A stretch of 64,000 bases of DNA from Papaver somniferum (Eukaryota > Streptophyta > Magnoliopsida > Ranunculales > Papaveraceae). How positions within the stretch are numbered: the first letter of the stretch is position 1; every line of letters begins with the position of its first letter. A program made the translations under genes and the position numbers. The stretch lies in assembly GCF_003573695.1 (NCBI RefSeq), contig NC_039363.1, positions 130,307,302-130,371,301 on the forward strand. The letters are read 5' to 3'. The notes beneath the pieces are model-generated. The model saw only the letters and a list, made by a program, of their open reading frames with translations. It was not told where the DNA came from and made no database searches. This document shows, piece after piece, positions 25,684-37,735 of the stretch.

Positions 25684-25865
25684 TGACATGCTATAAGCAG
25701 TACGTATTGACATGTACTGACTCATATTGATATGTATTGGCATCTACTGCAGGATGAAAAAAAAAATGCTATATGAAGGACGTATTGACATGTACTGACT
25801 CATATTCATATGTATTGGCATCTACTGCATAATGAAAAGAGAGCACGCTATATGCAGTACGTATT
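25684..25865. repeat. About 95-bp tandem duplication in the MULE, upstream of the transposase
   Basis: The block containing TATTGACATGTACTGACTCATATT and ending GGCATCTACTGCA occurs twice in a row, about 94 bp apart, with a few substitutions. It lies just upstream of the transposase start codon (25628), so it may be in its promoter or 5' UTR. Confidence 0.65.
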
Positions 25866-26499
25866 GGTAATACATACTACACGATCTGTCTAATGAAAAC
25901 TAAACAGAACAGCAGCAGAAAAACGTAGAAAATACAAAAAATCATATTACAAAAAACAGAACAGAAATCATAAAAAGAAATCATACCTTGTTCGAATCTG
26001 AGATAAACCTAATTCGAAGCTCAAATACCTAATTGAAACACACAAAAATCACGAAAATTACTTAAATAACGAACGAAAATTACTTCGAAACTGAATTGAC
26101 ATTGTAAATCATCATAAAACAGAAATCATAAAACGAAATCATAAAAAGATAACAATGTACATCATATACAATTATCCTGATAGAAATCGGATCAGAATAA
26201 ACCTAATTATTCATCAAGATTTCTAGAACAACAACAGAAGAGGATGATTGAAAGGATAAATACCTTGGTTCGAAGCTCAGATGACCTAATTCGAAACTCA
26301 GAAGAACCTAATTCGAAGCTCAGATGAAGATGAATGAAAAACAGTACCAGAAATTGATTCTATCCAAAACGCAGAGTGAGAGAAACCGATCTGAGAAGAA
26401 AAAAAGAAGAAAGAAACTGACTTGGTTTTATGTTCGTCACTTTGAGTTGCAGAAGGGTATGTTGGGAATATTTGAAAACTGGTCTTGTGTAAACCGCAC

Positions 26500-26614
26500 G
26501 TGGATGGACTAGGGGATAAAGTTTCTGGTCCAAAAACATGAGGATAAATCAATTCTGGGAGTGGACTAGCCAGTAACCGATTTCCTCATTCCTGGACTAG
26601 CCAGTAATTCCTAG
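26500..26614 (-). repeat. MULE right terminal inverted repeat
   Basis: On the minus strand: CTAGGAATTACTGGCTAGTCC, then a second TTACTGGCTAGTCC 35 bases on, then GATTTATCC and TTTTTGGACCAG. These mirror the left end. The internally duplicated TTACTGGCTAGTCC could be a transposase recognition module; that is inference. Confidence 0.65.
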
Positions 26615-26623
26615 TTTTGTTAT

Positions 26624-27196
26624 TTGGAGGAAGATAAACCTAGGTTGATAAGGATGATTTCAGTTATCTTTTTCTGATCGGTTATCTACCATGGTTGATA
26701 ATGCAATCATTTTTATGTAGATAATCAGATAATGGGGTTTACCAAAAGGAATATAATCACCGTAAAGTAAATTCTTGCTGTCGGTTTCCCACTGGAGATC
26801 CCAGGGATTCCTTGCCGCGACTGTGGTATTTTTGTGTTTTTTATTCCTGGGCGGACGAGTTGAAAACAGATACCATAATTCTAACAAATAAGATTGGATG
26901 GGATATGCTTATATGCAGGCAGACAGCAACAGCCGAAAGACTAAACCAGATACACAAAGAAGAGCCAAAAGAGCATCTAAGCTTGGAAAGCACTGGCATC
27001 TGTAATAATCTAGATAAGAGCACAAAAACATTTGATTGAACAAAATTATGTTCTCAGAAGTCAGAACATCTTCCCAAGTCTCAATCTGATTATCTCCTAA
27101 GTTTTTAAAGTATCTTCTGTCCTAAAATCGTAACTCTGACTTCTCTCATACTTGGATGGAAAGCGTCTGCCATTATAATGCTGCCACTTCGAAAAT
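26624..27196. other. Spacer and OST48 3' flank
   Basis: Presumed 3' UTR and downstream sequence of OST48. No other gene was recognised. Confidence 0.5.
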
Positions 27197-30100
27197 CTAT
27201 TTGTGGTATAAATAGACAATAGTGAAAACAAAGAAACCAGCCATCTGCAACCAAAAATACAGCATTGTCAGGAACAATCTCTTACTGTCCTGCATCTCAT
27301 TGTGCGTGTATATGTAGAGACTAGAGAGAGATCTTACGGTTGAGAATGAAGCTCCATAATAGGGAAAAGCTGTGGGTATAAATCTCTCGTATTCATTGTG
27401 TCTGTAAGGTCGAACTGGAATCTGTAATTCAAAAAGTCCATCAAGTAAAGATCACCTCCAAAGGCACAAATTGAAATAAGAATATGCTAGTTACATAAAT
27501 TAGTACATTATCATAGAACACTGCATGCATATGAGCTGTCGTAAAGGGGTTCAAGTCGTTTAGACCATAGCATCTTTGTTTTGCAAAAGAGTTATACCAT
27601 GACTTGGCATACAAAAGACTGTCTCAAAATGCCAAGTCATTTGATGAGTTAAATAAACAATACGAAATAGTTAATATTAAAGATGATTTTCTAAAGAAGC
27701 TAGTAATAGGCCACCGTACGCTTATGAGCTGCCGTAAAGGGGTTAAACCGTTAAAGTCGTCTTGACAATAGGATCTTTCTTTTGCAAAAGAATTTTACCA
27801 TGACTTTGAGTAAACCAAGATTATCTCAAATTGCCAAGTCATTGATGAGTTAAATAAACAATATGAAATAGTTAATATTGAAAATGATTTTGTAAGAAAG
27901 CTAGTAATGGGCAAGAGCAAGTTGATCTAAAGATTAAACTACATTTGACAAATAGCCTAGCCTAAGCATTCAAATCACGGTGACTAAAAACATTGAATGT
28001 GACCAATGGAAAGGCTAACTAATCTCTAAACTGTCATACGACAACCATGACTTCAGGTTACTTGGCTGCGCATTATTAACTGTATTACTACATGAAAGAA
28101 ATATGGTTTATGCAAAGATAATATAAATACCTGCTTTGAAAGAGATAGGCTTGTGTACCCAAGTCTCTGGTACTCAACCTTAAATTGGAAAACACCATAA
28201 ACATCTGGTACCTTGAAGATTGTAGAGTATAACCCCTGCAGAAACAAGACATGCAAAAAATCATTTATAAAAGGCTAGAAAAACACAAGTAAATGAGAAC
28301 TTCGGAATCAAATTACCTTCTTATCAGTGGATAAATTCTTCAATACATAGGGGCTCATCATGTAAAACTGGAGTTGAACATCATTTGCAATATATGGTAC
28401 CCAGCTTGTCCCAGACCATTCATAGATCTCGACGGAGTACTCCTTCAAACAAAATTATGGGTCAAAAAATAAGCAACCAAATACTGACTCATTCCTTGAT
28501 TTTCATCCATAATACGAGAAATGGTATTCTATCAGAGAAAAAAGGGACAGAAGCAAATACCACTTCATCATTTATCCTGTAAATTGCAGGCTCATCTGTT
28601 TCCCCAACTCTGTGATGCCTAACATAGACCGCCTACAGACAACATGGACGTTATACTAATGCTCAAACTGGATGTCAATCATAGTAGTTGAATTGTAAGT
28701 AAAAGTTTACTTCGTATCCGCAGGAGATAATTTAAACTGTGAAGGGTGAAAGCACAAACATCTAAGATCTGACCTATAGTTTCTTTCAGCAGACAGCAGT
28801 CATAAAATTTCAATTCAAATACGAGGTAGAAGTCTTACCTTAAGATGACCTCTTTCATGGAAGACCCATTTGCTGAGTTCAGTAGCAAACTGCTCGTTGC
28901 CAGATTTCTCGTGTCTGAAATTGAAAGCAAAATTTCTCAATGAGTTTTTTAATCTTAAAGTGGATCATTGTGTAGAATCTAGGATGTGCCTTCCAAACCC
29001 AATGAACAGCCAAGAAAGAAATACATCTCAGTTATTACTTTTCTGAACTTATTTCATGCATAGTTAGGCAATCATAAGCGGAAAGCTTAAAGCTAAGACA
29101 GTATGAGAGCTTTGCTTACTTAATTGAGGTTCCTGCTTTCTGCACAGCCGATTTGAACAATCTAAGTCAAAGAAAAAAGTTATATCAGTGGAAGGAGTAA
29201 AAAATAGTGAAAAAACATCGTACAGATGAATTTGACGTATACCGATTGCTGAACAGATCTAAGGAGCCAGATATAACTACACGAGCATTGTTTCTTGCCT
29301 GCAAATGTAGAAGAAATTAATTCATACCCTGAGGATTTATATAAAAAGGATTACAAAGAGATATTGATGAAGCAGCTAAAGGTATATAAAAAGCAACAAC
29401 AAATGGTCTCGTTAATGTATATCATACTAGAGCTGAACATCATATAACTGCAGTTGCAAAGTGAGAGACTTCTTACTATACAACAAAAAATTATTATAAA
29501 GGGCTTGGAGATAACTCCCCAACAGCAAAGGAAATACCTGAACAACTGACACTAAAGAGATTGTAGCTCCTGTGAGTGATGGAGGATTTGACAACTTTGC
29601 ATTTGGATTAGCAGAATATGCAGCAGGAGAAGCTGAGAGAACTTTTATACCCTATACGCAATGTAGAAAAAATGGTAATAAGAACATCAACAAAATGCAC
29701 CAGAATGATAGCTGAACAATAAGTTGAAACAAGTAACTGCATTAACAAAACCAAGTTTACCAGGCTATTGGCAGAGCTTAATGAATGGCCAATTCCTTGA
29801 AAGAGTACAGGTGCCTGTACCAGTTCAGTTAATACGTACATCAGAAATCCATGGCGCTTTCATATAACCATCAAGCTACTAGAAAATTGTTTGTTCGAAA
29901 TGGCATTGTATGAGAAGTTCAAGAAGATAGTTTTTAGTAAATTTTGTCACAGTTGTTTCACAAAATCAACAATGTTCTATGCATTTACAGCTGGAAAAAC
30001 AAATTAATAAAAATCAGAAATAAACTTGCCTCAATTTTCTTGCTTCCCAAAATCACATCAGATTTAATGAAATCATCACTAGCAATCAAAGTATGATCCC

Positions 30101-30758
30101 CATCAGTAGCTGATACAGCATAACTGGTATGATCAATAACCTTAGCTTCGGAATCCTACACAAAACACAACAAACAAACAAGCAAAATTGAAACAAATCA
30201 AGAATTCAGTATGCATTTCCCATACAATCAGTTCTAGATTCTCAAACTAACCTCATCAAAATCAACACCACATTCGGTAGCAATATCTCTAATCAAATCA
30301 GAAGCAGAAGAATCAGCTGTAAGAATCAAATCATGCCCAGCATCAACAAATTCCAATACAGCAGCTGAATCCAAAGATCCTCCCAAACCTACACAACGCA
30401 ATATACCAAAAAAAAAAAAAAAAATGTTCAATTAAAACCCCAAAAAAATTGACAATTCTAATTAACACCAGAGCAAGATAAACTTACGCTTAGTTGATGG
30501 AGAGAAAAGTAATAATCCATCATACAGATACTTCCCATATCTCTTGAGAGTAAGCTTAGGATCCTCAGCAAGCTTAAAATCAAGTTCAAATCCACGTGTT
30601 TGAAGAGATTTGAAGAAGATCGAATGCGAAGATTTGATACCTAGATCATCTACTAACACCAGAATTTTCCGATCACTAGGGTTCTCAGAAGAGAATGAGT
30701 TACACAACAATGGAAGAAACGAAATTAGGGTTAAAAATATGACGAGATTTTTCGCCAT
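27197..30758 (-). CDS. OST48: Oligosaccharyltransferase 48-kDa subunit (OST48/WBP1/DGL1 family)
   Basis: Thirteen exons on the minus strand: 30758-30488, 30388-30252, 30155-30030, 29814-29761, 29651-29538, 29298-29243, 29161-29120, 28914-28839, 28632-28561, 28442-28317, 28235-28131, 27421-27338, 27244-27197. They join in frame to 436 codons plus stop, the length of plant OST48. The product is a subunit of the ER oligosaccharyltransferase, which moves the lipid-linked glycan to Asn of nascent proteins. Visible: signal peptide (residues 1 to about 25, [17 protein letters not shown]), the lumenal start [19 protein letters not shown], the conserved GGSLD and [12 protein letters not shown], and one C-terminal membrane helix across the last two exons ([14 protein letters not shown] end). 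Intron 3 uses a GC donor (GAG|GCAAGT). Start chosen at MAKN, which directly precedes the signal peptide. Confidence 0.96.
27526..27910. repeat. About 190-bp tandem duplication inside an OST48 intron
   Basis: Copy 1 (about 27526-27712) and copy 2 (about 27718-27910) share ATGAGCTG(T/C)CGTAAAGGGG, GCCAAGTCAT and GATGAGTTAAATAAACAATA with scattered substitutions. They lie in the 0.7-kb intron between exons 11 and 12 and leave the splice sites untouched. Confidence 0.75.
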
Positions 30759-32015
30759 TTTTAGGGTTTTGGTTTCTGGATCCAAACTCACACAGAAAAT
30801 GAAGAAGATCGATATAGTAAATAGTAGATGTCAAAGAGAAGAAAGTCTTTGTGGTTTGTGGAAATTACTATATTTGCCACTGGGTGGGGTGGGAATAGAA
30901 TAAATCGATACTTGGGTGGGGTGGGAATAGGATAAATTAAGAGGCGTGTAGAGAATCATCGATGACGTAAGCAGAAAAGGAAAGAAAGAAACCTTTTTAT
31001 ACTCTGAAGACAGAGCTTCTCTTCATATTCAACGTTTTTTCTCTTGGCTTCTTCATACTTTTTTACTCACCCGCGTCTCAGAATCAATCAGGTTTGTTTC
31101 ATGGATTATTTTATCTCTGTGTGATGATTCTCATGTTTCGTAGTTACGATCGAGTTTATTTGTTTGCAGATTTGGTATAAAAGAAAACCCTAAATTTTCT
31201 TAGGGTTTTTTTATTGAATTTTGTACAATTGAGGATTATAGTTGTCTTCTTTTTCTATATTTATCTGTGGTGTATATTGTTTATCTGATTTCATTTTGAG
31301 CTTATTTGGGGTTTCTTTTTTGGGTTTGTACTGAATTTTAGGGTTTACCCATGTTGTTGGTTTGGCGTTGTTAAAGAACTAGAAGACTAGTTATCAAGCA
31401 GGATTTTGTTGTAGTGATTTACTCTCACGGGTGAAGTAGAACTCAGCTTTGTTTAAATTTGATCCGGATTTTGTTGTTAGGTGCATGTCATTATTGTCTG
31501 ACCATATGCTTATGCTCTGGTCTTATACTTTGCTATGTACCTCAAAGAGTTATTAGATTCTTGAGTTTTTATTGTTTTGTAGTTTTGAATCACTTTCTTA
31601 CAAACGTTATTGCACCATTGTACCTTGAGAAGCCTTCAGCCTGTGTGTCAAATCTATTGAAGTGGCATGTTGTCACTTTATATACTATCTAAAGGCTTAT
31701 TGTGATTTGTAGTTTTAATTGGTCGGCACAATGGACTTGTGTGGGTTTTTTTTTGTATGTCATAATGGATATGCCAATATCTAGGTAGAGGTCTATGAGT
31801 CTATTCAGTATGAATGCAACTTGGGATAACTTTATTAGTGGAAATTGTAGAATGGTATGAATATAGTTTGGGTATTCTTGAGGGTCTTGGCTTCTTTCTT
31901 TTTGATGCTTTTGACTTGTAATTGCGGTGATTGCTGTTGTCTTAGAAATACCCCATGTCATGGGGATACTAATTTATGCTGCAAGGAATACTAACACTAC
32001 ATTTTGTTTATGTAG
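30759..32015. promoter_or_regulatory. Divergent promoter of OST48 and RCE1, with a 5' UTR intron
   Basis: The two start codons face away from each other 1.26 kb apart. For RCE1, a TATA-like TTTTTATACTC lies near 30993, followed by a short leader exon and an intron with donor near 31091 and acceptor at 32015 (TAG|GAACA), so a roughly 0.9-kb intron sits in the 5' UTR. A 25-base G-rich motif (TGGGTGGGGTGGGAATAG...) is present twice, at 30881-30905 and 30913-30937. The exact transcription starts are not determined. Confidence 0.6.
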
Positions 32016-32020
32016 GAACA

Positions 32021-33496
32021 ATGATTAGGCTTTTTAAGGTAAAAGAAAAGCAAAGAGAAGCTGCTGAAAATAACAATGGGAGAGCCCCCGTCAAGAAGCA
32101 AAGTCCAGGAGAATTGCGTCTTAATAAAGGTTTTTACTCTCCCTCCCTCCAACTGAACATGCACACATGAACCATAGAGTAACTATGGACAGTTGAGATT
32201 CTGGTTCTTGGATAACCTGTTTTCAACTGGAGCGAATTTTATAAAGAACAGCTTAAGAGCTCTTGCCTGAATATGTCATCCACCTTCTTCATTTGTTGTG
32301 GTTCGATTTATGTATACACACCTGGAGTATTTTTTCAAAGGACTGGTGATATCGATTTTTTCACGTTAATTGTTTCTCACCTTCTTCAATCTCTTCCTGG
32401 TCGATGTTTAACACACTATACCATTTGTAGCATGTAGCTTTTCCATTTCATTCATTTATTTGTGAAATCTTTTTCTCGTAGATATCAGCGAATTGAATCT
32501 TCCCCAAACTACTAAAATATCATTTCCTAATGGCAAGGATGAGCTGATGAACTTCGAGGTCAGCATTCGACCTGATGAAGGATACTACAGGTCTGTAATT
32601 TTTTTGCTGAACCTAATGATCTGCAAAATGCAGCGAACTATTGAGATTTTGAGATGATGAAACAGTCGTATTCTTTTGATAATTTTATTTTGAACGTGTT
32701 TCATGTGTGACAGGAGTGGTAAGTTTGAGTTTACTTTCCAAGTCTCCCCTACCTACCCTCACGAAGCACCAAAAGTTAAGTGCAAGACAAAGGTAGGTTT
32801 TTCTCCAATGACCCTTCTTTTCTGGTGCATTTAATCAGTTTACATTGTGCTACCCTGTGCCTATGTCTTACGAGAATTTCTTACTCGCAGGTTTACCATC
32901 CTAATATTGACTTGGAAGGAAATGTCTGCCTCAATATCTTACGTGAAGACTGGAAACCTGTCCTCAACATAAACACAGTCATCTATGGACTCAATTATCT
33001 TTTCACGGTATGTTTCTGATCAGTGATTTCTAATAGGAAAAGATATATGGTGTTCTTCTTACCTCTTGTTTGTACTTTTTTCTGATTTTAACACCATTGT
33101 CTTTGAAGTTAAATGCTTGCCATTATACCTGAGATTGTTTTAATTGAAAATTTGTAATGTATCTATATATACATAAAATTTGGAATGATTTTAATCTGCT
33201 GAAGCAAGGCCTTAGTGATTTTCTTCCTTCTTTATACGAGGCATATTTTGGATTGCATCGTATCTTGAAATGCTTCTTTTTCATCCTTGAGAGTATTGTA
33301 TCCTGCATGTTGTTCTGTTTAAGAGTAGATTCTAACAGTTTTCGAATAATTGCAGCATCCTAATCATGAGGATCCCTTAAATCACGAAGCAGCAGCTGTA
33401 TTGAGGGATAACCCAAAAACTTTTGAGGCAAATGTGCGTAGAGCGATGTCTGGTGGATATGTAGGGAACAATACCTTTTCGCGATGCATTTATTGA
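32021..33496 (+). CDS. RCE1: NEDD8/RUB-conjugating enzyme E2 (RCE1/UBC12 type)
   Basis: Coding exons 32021-32129, 32482-32590, 32714-32792, 32891-33007 and 33356-33496 give 184 residues, the length of plant RCE1. The enzyme takes RUB/NEDD8 from the AXR1-ECR1 E1 and passes it to cullins, activating SCF-type ubiquitin ligases. The N-terminal extension [11 protein letters not shown] is the E1-docking peptide peculiar to UBC12-type E2s and separates it from ubiquitin E2s. The core has [10 protein letters not shown], the HPN motif at 102-104 and the catalytic Cys112 in [12 protein letters not shown]. The ending [15 protein letters not shown] is typical. All introns are GT-AG. The gene is intact, with a 5' UTR intron. 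Confidence 0.96.
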
Positions 33497-34361
33497 TATC
33501 TCAGATTCTCAATTGTCCTTGCCATGATATTCCGATCCTTGAGGTTCCAAGGCTGTATATTTAGTCCTTTGTGTCTTATCCTTTACATGGCTTTAAACAC
33601 TTTCTGTGATTAAAGGTGAAAGATCTATTGAACTGAGCATGATGTGAGTCCCCAGTAGGATAGTTTCTGCAAGCTTTGTGTAGCTTATGACTAGAACCGT
33701 CAGTAATATCCTTTCTATTCTTAAATCTTTCTTTAGTGTCGATTGTTTATGTGCATCTATCATGTGTCCCCGTCTTTGTTTTGTTATTACATTGTTAACA
33801 GCTTCATCAAATATGAAATCACTGTTAGCATGGGTTACCATGTACAAACAATATGCAGAGTGATTATGTGCTGTTCGTTTTTTAAGCTGGAGTATATCTG
33901 ATACAAGCTGTTGAACAAAATTTCGGCTTAAGAGTCCTGAAAATGGCGTTATTTTCCTGCAGACAGGCTGAGACAAATGGATATCCCTAGGATTAGGAAG
34001 AGCGCTGTTGGTTTGATAATGTGGACGTCAGCTTTAAGATTGTGGTTTCAGACGTATACCACGACAGATGAGCAATTGGCTAATGCACTTCTTTTGAAGT
34101 CAAAACCAAGAAGCTCAAGAACTTAGAATTTCAGATGAATTGTTTAATTTAGTTAAGACTATTGAGGTACAGTGCTTAAACAAGTGAAGTCATAAGAATC
34201 CTGTAACTTGTTCTACAAATCTGGGTGAACTCACGCCAAATTCCTGGGACCAATTTGTACTCACCAAGAATCACTACACAGGCTCGTTTGCTTTAGCTGG
34301 GACACCAGTTAAATCAGAAAGCTTGTCAAAAACTAGCTTTAGAGAATCCAACGACATCTAC
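33497..34361. other. Spacer between RCE1 and MFS copy A
   Basis: RCE1 3' UTR and the 3' flank of the minus-strand MFS gene. No other gene was recognised. Confidence 0.5.
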
Positions 34362-36797
34362 TCACGTCATCTCTTGCTCTTTCAAAGCAGCATTTTTAGC
34401 ATTTTCTCGATCTCGCTTGTAAAACCAATACAATGGGGTGTAGAACAGGGAACACAGAGCATAAGGAACACACATCATCGATACAAGCCCTCTTGATAAA
34501 GCAAACGCTTCTTTCAAGGAACCCGATGCCAAATTCGCAGACTTCAGATCATACCCGAATGTCTTCTCTGAGAGGATCCCAACAATGGGAGCGGCGAATG
34601 AAGAGAATGAGCCTTCGAAGGCACGATCAAATGCATATATCATGGTTCTATGCTGGGTGGGGACTACTTCAGCAAACATTGGATTGTTGGCGCAAGAACC
34701 ATTCCAGCTGATCATGAGTCCCATAAAGAAGAGAGTGACAGCAAAAGTAGGCCAGCTACTTACAGATTGTGGAATCACCACAAGGAGGAACCATGAAAAG
34801 CATACTCCCATGAAAGCACTAAACTGTGCACCCATGATACGCCCCCTGCTTGGGTATATGCGTGAAATCCTATCTCCTATCAATCCACCTAAGAGGGATC
34901 CCATTGCACACCCGATGGCAAAGAGACTGAGGAGAGCAGCTGTTTTCTTATGATCAAAGCCTGCAATATCATGTTCCAACGTTAGTGTGTGATTAGAACA
35001 AACTCGATATCCTTAAAAAAATATATAAAATAGTACTTTTGTAAATTACTGCTGAACGGAACCAATAGTACAATGCGGATCTATTCTCACCAATTAATTC
35101 AAACCACATAGTGAAGAACACCATGGCTGTCCAGGGAAGTGAACCAACAATTCCTTGCAGTACAATAAACTAGAAAGTTTTCAATCTCATCACAGTTTTC
35201 ATAGCTCTCCATGACTCTGACCAAACTGAAGGTATACTAACATTCCCCTTTTTTACCAAATTGTCCCTGCAACATAGGGATGCTGTTAGCAATGGAAATT
35301 CGGTGCAGGAGAGAATCCTACTGATGTCTTTCAGTAACAAATCTGATAGCAAAAATATAGAAATTCATATGCCCCCTTCAAATGCATTTTTTAAATTGTA
35401 GCAAAAAATATCGGATTTTTTGAATGCAGATAGCAACCTTTACCTTTCACAGCTCTCAGCCAATTCATAAGGAGCATGTTTTTGTAGCTTCCTTGGGTCA
35501 ATAACAAACAAATAGACAAGCAATGCAATTACAGAACTCGCTAATGCCATCATAATAAATGCACACCGCCACCCGGGAACTCCCCAATATTCCTGTCCAG
35601 CCATAATTGTTGCCAGAGCACTACCACCAATTCCGCCCACAGAACCAACAAGGCTCAGCATACCAAATCCTCTACCTCGAACACCATCTATGTAACTATC
35701 AGCAACGAATGATTGTAGTGCGGGTATCACAATAGCTAAACCAACACCATTCACAGCTCTCCAAAATGCAATCTGTGAAAACTGAGAACTTGCACCCACT
35801 CCAGCCGTTGATATTGCCCAGCACAAAGTGCCCATAGCAAGAACAGTAGGTCGATCATAACGAAGAACTAAAACTCCAGCTAATGGTGATGAGAGTGCCT
35901 GCACAAATCTCAGTATGAACGTAAGATAACCCAGATCAGTGGGTCCAGCATTGAATGTTTCACTGACTTCTTTGTAGACGGCAGGTAGGAGATTCTCATC
36001 AGCACGTTCCATAATAGCAGCCAGGTTGATGAGAATGAGAGATAGTGAAATCCCAAAGACCGTCCTTGTACTGTAAGATAAAAAGCACAATAGCAGGATA
36101 TTGAATCCCAATTATAATCAGATTTACAAAAGAATTGTTCACCATCCATCACATGTTTAGAATACACAATCAGTAACTACTCTCTTACACCTGTTAGTCG
36201 AAAACTAGAAACTTACTGTCCTTTTACTTTAAAGAAGACAGTGTACAGCTGACATTCTACCGTACTGATAAACATAGGAAGCAACTTAGAGAACACAATG
36301 TGAGACCTAAATGCAACTCAACCAAGAGCATCAATAGTCGGTATTAATTTGATAGCTTTCTATTCATCCAGCCAATGGATGAGGTTTTTACACTATCCCA
36401 AGTCTGCCGCAATCAGGGGTAGTGGTAACCAGCACAACTGCACAAGAGCCTATGAGTATCCGGTTCCTCTAATCACCACAGTTGCTCTAATCAATCCGTT
36501 GAAATTCATGAGGCCAGTAATCATCTAACAAATTAGGACGGTGCCATATGGCACAGGTTACCCCAAGTTCCATATAATTTGTAAGGTTACAACTTACAAG
36601 CTTTACTTAATTATCAGGTTACTTCAAAGCAAGACTCAAAGAATCAAAATGGAGCAGTGAAACAATGACAAAAAAATACAAACTGTATCCGCTTAAACTA
36701 CATTTAACATACTTATACCAAAACCCAGATACTCTAACTTTGAGAATACACTAGTAGAAATGAATTAAAATCAGAAAACTTACTTCATTTTATCCAT
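34362..36797 (-). pseudogene. MFS transporter, tandem copy A, nonsense-interrupted
   Basis: Exons 36797-36784, 36070-35444, 35266-35091 and 34960-34362 join in frame to 472 codons. The family is the plant MFS group with the signature LILINLAAIMERADENLLPAVYKEV (residues about 15-40), related to proteins annotated UNE2-like. It has 12 predicted membrane helices, an MFS-type loop RYDRPTVLA after helix 2, and PALQSFVADSY. The substrate is unknown. Codon 246 is TAG (35172-35170), where copy B has CAG (Gln), so the product would stop after about half the helices. Exon 1 encodes only MDKM plus 2 nt; copies B and C start at the equivalent of its second Met. Everything else is well kept, so loss is recent or the allele is a variant. 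Confidence 0.88.
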
Positions 36798-37735
36798 GGA
36801 AATGTAGATGCTGTTAATATCAGAAAATCGATGCTAGATTGATGAGAGGAAGCTCAAATCACTCCCATCAGTCAGAAACATCCATCCTTCAGAAACAGAA
36901 TAAACAGATCCAATCGCATCTGTGGTAGATTGAAAACAATGGTTCTTGGTTGTATGAGAGATGAATCTGAAAACAAGAACAAACAAAAGAAGAGGATATA
37001 GATGGAAATACTTAAGAAGAATATTCAATTAGTATTTATTATAAATTCATCTACCCGAATCTTGAAGCGATTAAAGTAAAGTGTTTGTAGTAATATTTTT
37101 TATTTCATTTTTTAAATGTACCCGCCACAATCACGAAACGCGGAGAAAAATGGTCGACGACCAAACCACACCCATTGGATTCTTTTCAATCTTGTTTAAG
37201 CTTTAAGAGTTGAGAGCATATGGGAGGAGAGTTGACTGTTGAGAACTGAGTTTCTTTACTCAGTTCTGGGGTTTTGTTCAAAGACTCCAGACCTGCTCAG
37301 CCCAAGTTTCTAATAGCACCACAACAGATGAGCCACAGACAACAATAAAGAAAAAAAGAACTCTTATGGTGAAATGTACAACCTGCATTTTGCGTTTGAA
37401 TTTCAGGTATAGCGTCATAGCATACACGAAAGCTGCAACATAAACACTCATTCTACAACAAAATTGGTTTTTTACAGAGATGTATTGAGCTATACTGATC
37501 CCAATCTCTTGTAATAAGAATTGAGAATTTGTATAAAAGATTCTACAAATGATTGTACGATACAACTGGCTCATATCTGGTGACACTAAAAATGAATTCG
37601 CACCAAATCTGTGAGATCACCAAGTTCTATGCCTCGAGTATAAATAAAAATGTTTGTTTACTGTAGATGGGTGGGATGTCAACTGGATCAGAGAGTGTGT
37701 CAACAACTAAATCTACAAAATTCTAAGACATCTTT
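36798..37735. promoter_or_regulatory. Copy A 5' region and copy B 3' flank
   Basis: The part near 36830-37010 (minus-strand 5' UTR or promoter of copy A) closely matches 40170-40340 upstream of copy B (blocks CAGATCCAATCGCATCT and GAAGAATATTCAATTAGTATTT), so the duplication included the promoter. The remainder is spacer. Confidence 0.6.

Larger units (their letters stand above)
15280..26614. mobile_element. Complete 11.3-kb Mutator-like element with Ulp1 protease and transposase genes
   Basis: Bounded by identical 9-bp duplications (TTTTGTTAT). The ends are diverged inverted repeats. Read inwards, the left end runs GAGAAATTTCCTG..TTAGTCC and the right end CTAGGAATTACTGGCTAGTCC; both then carry a second TTACTG..TAGTCC copy, followed by GATAAA..ATTATCC-like and TTTTTGGACCAG/CTGGTCCAAAAA blocks. 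Inside are two convergent multi-exon genes: plus strand, a DUF1985-like/Ulp1 cysteine protease gene (15645-21772); minus strand, a MuDR-type transposase gene (25628-22686). MULEs with a Ulp1-type protease are known in plants (Kaonashi/KI-MULE type). Both genes show frame breaks, so this copy is probably no longer autonomous although structurally complete. The introns and gene-gene spacer are filled with a shared palindromic repeat. Confidence 0.92.

Noticed and set aside
26624..26900. Possible second MULE end near 26640-26700
   Set aside because: Sequence outside the 26615-26623 duplication shows no further match to the left end.
30759..30791. Upstream start for OST48 beginning MSLDPE
   Set aside because: Would bury the signal peptide behind 11 charged residues; the MAKN start fits the family.
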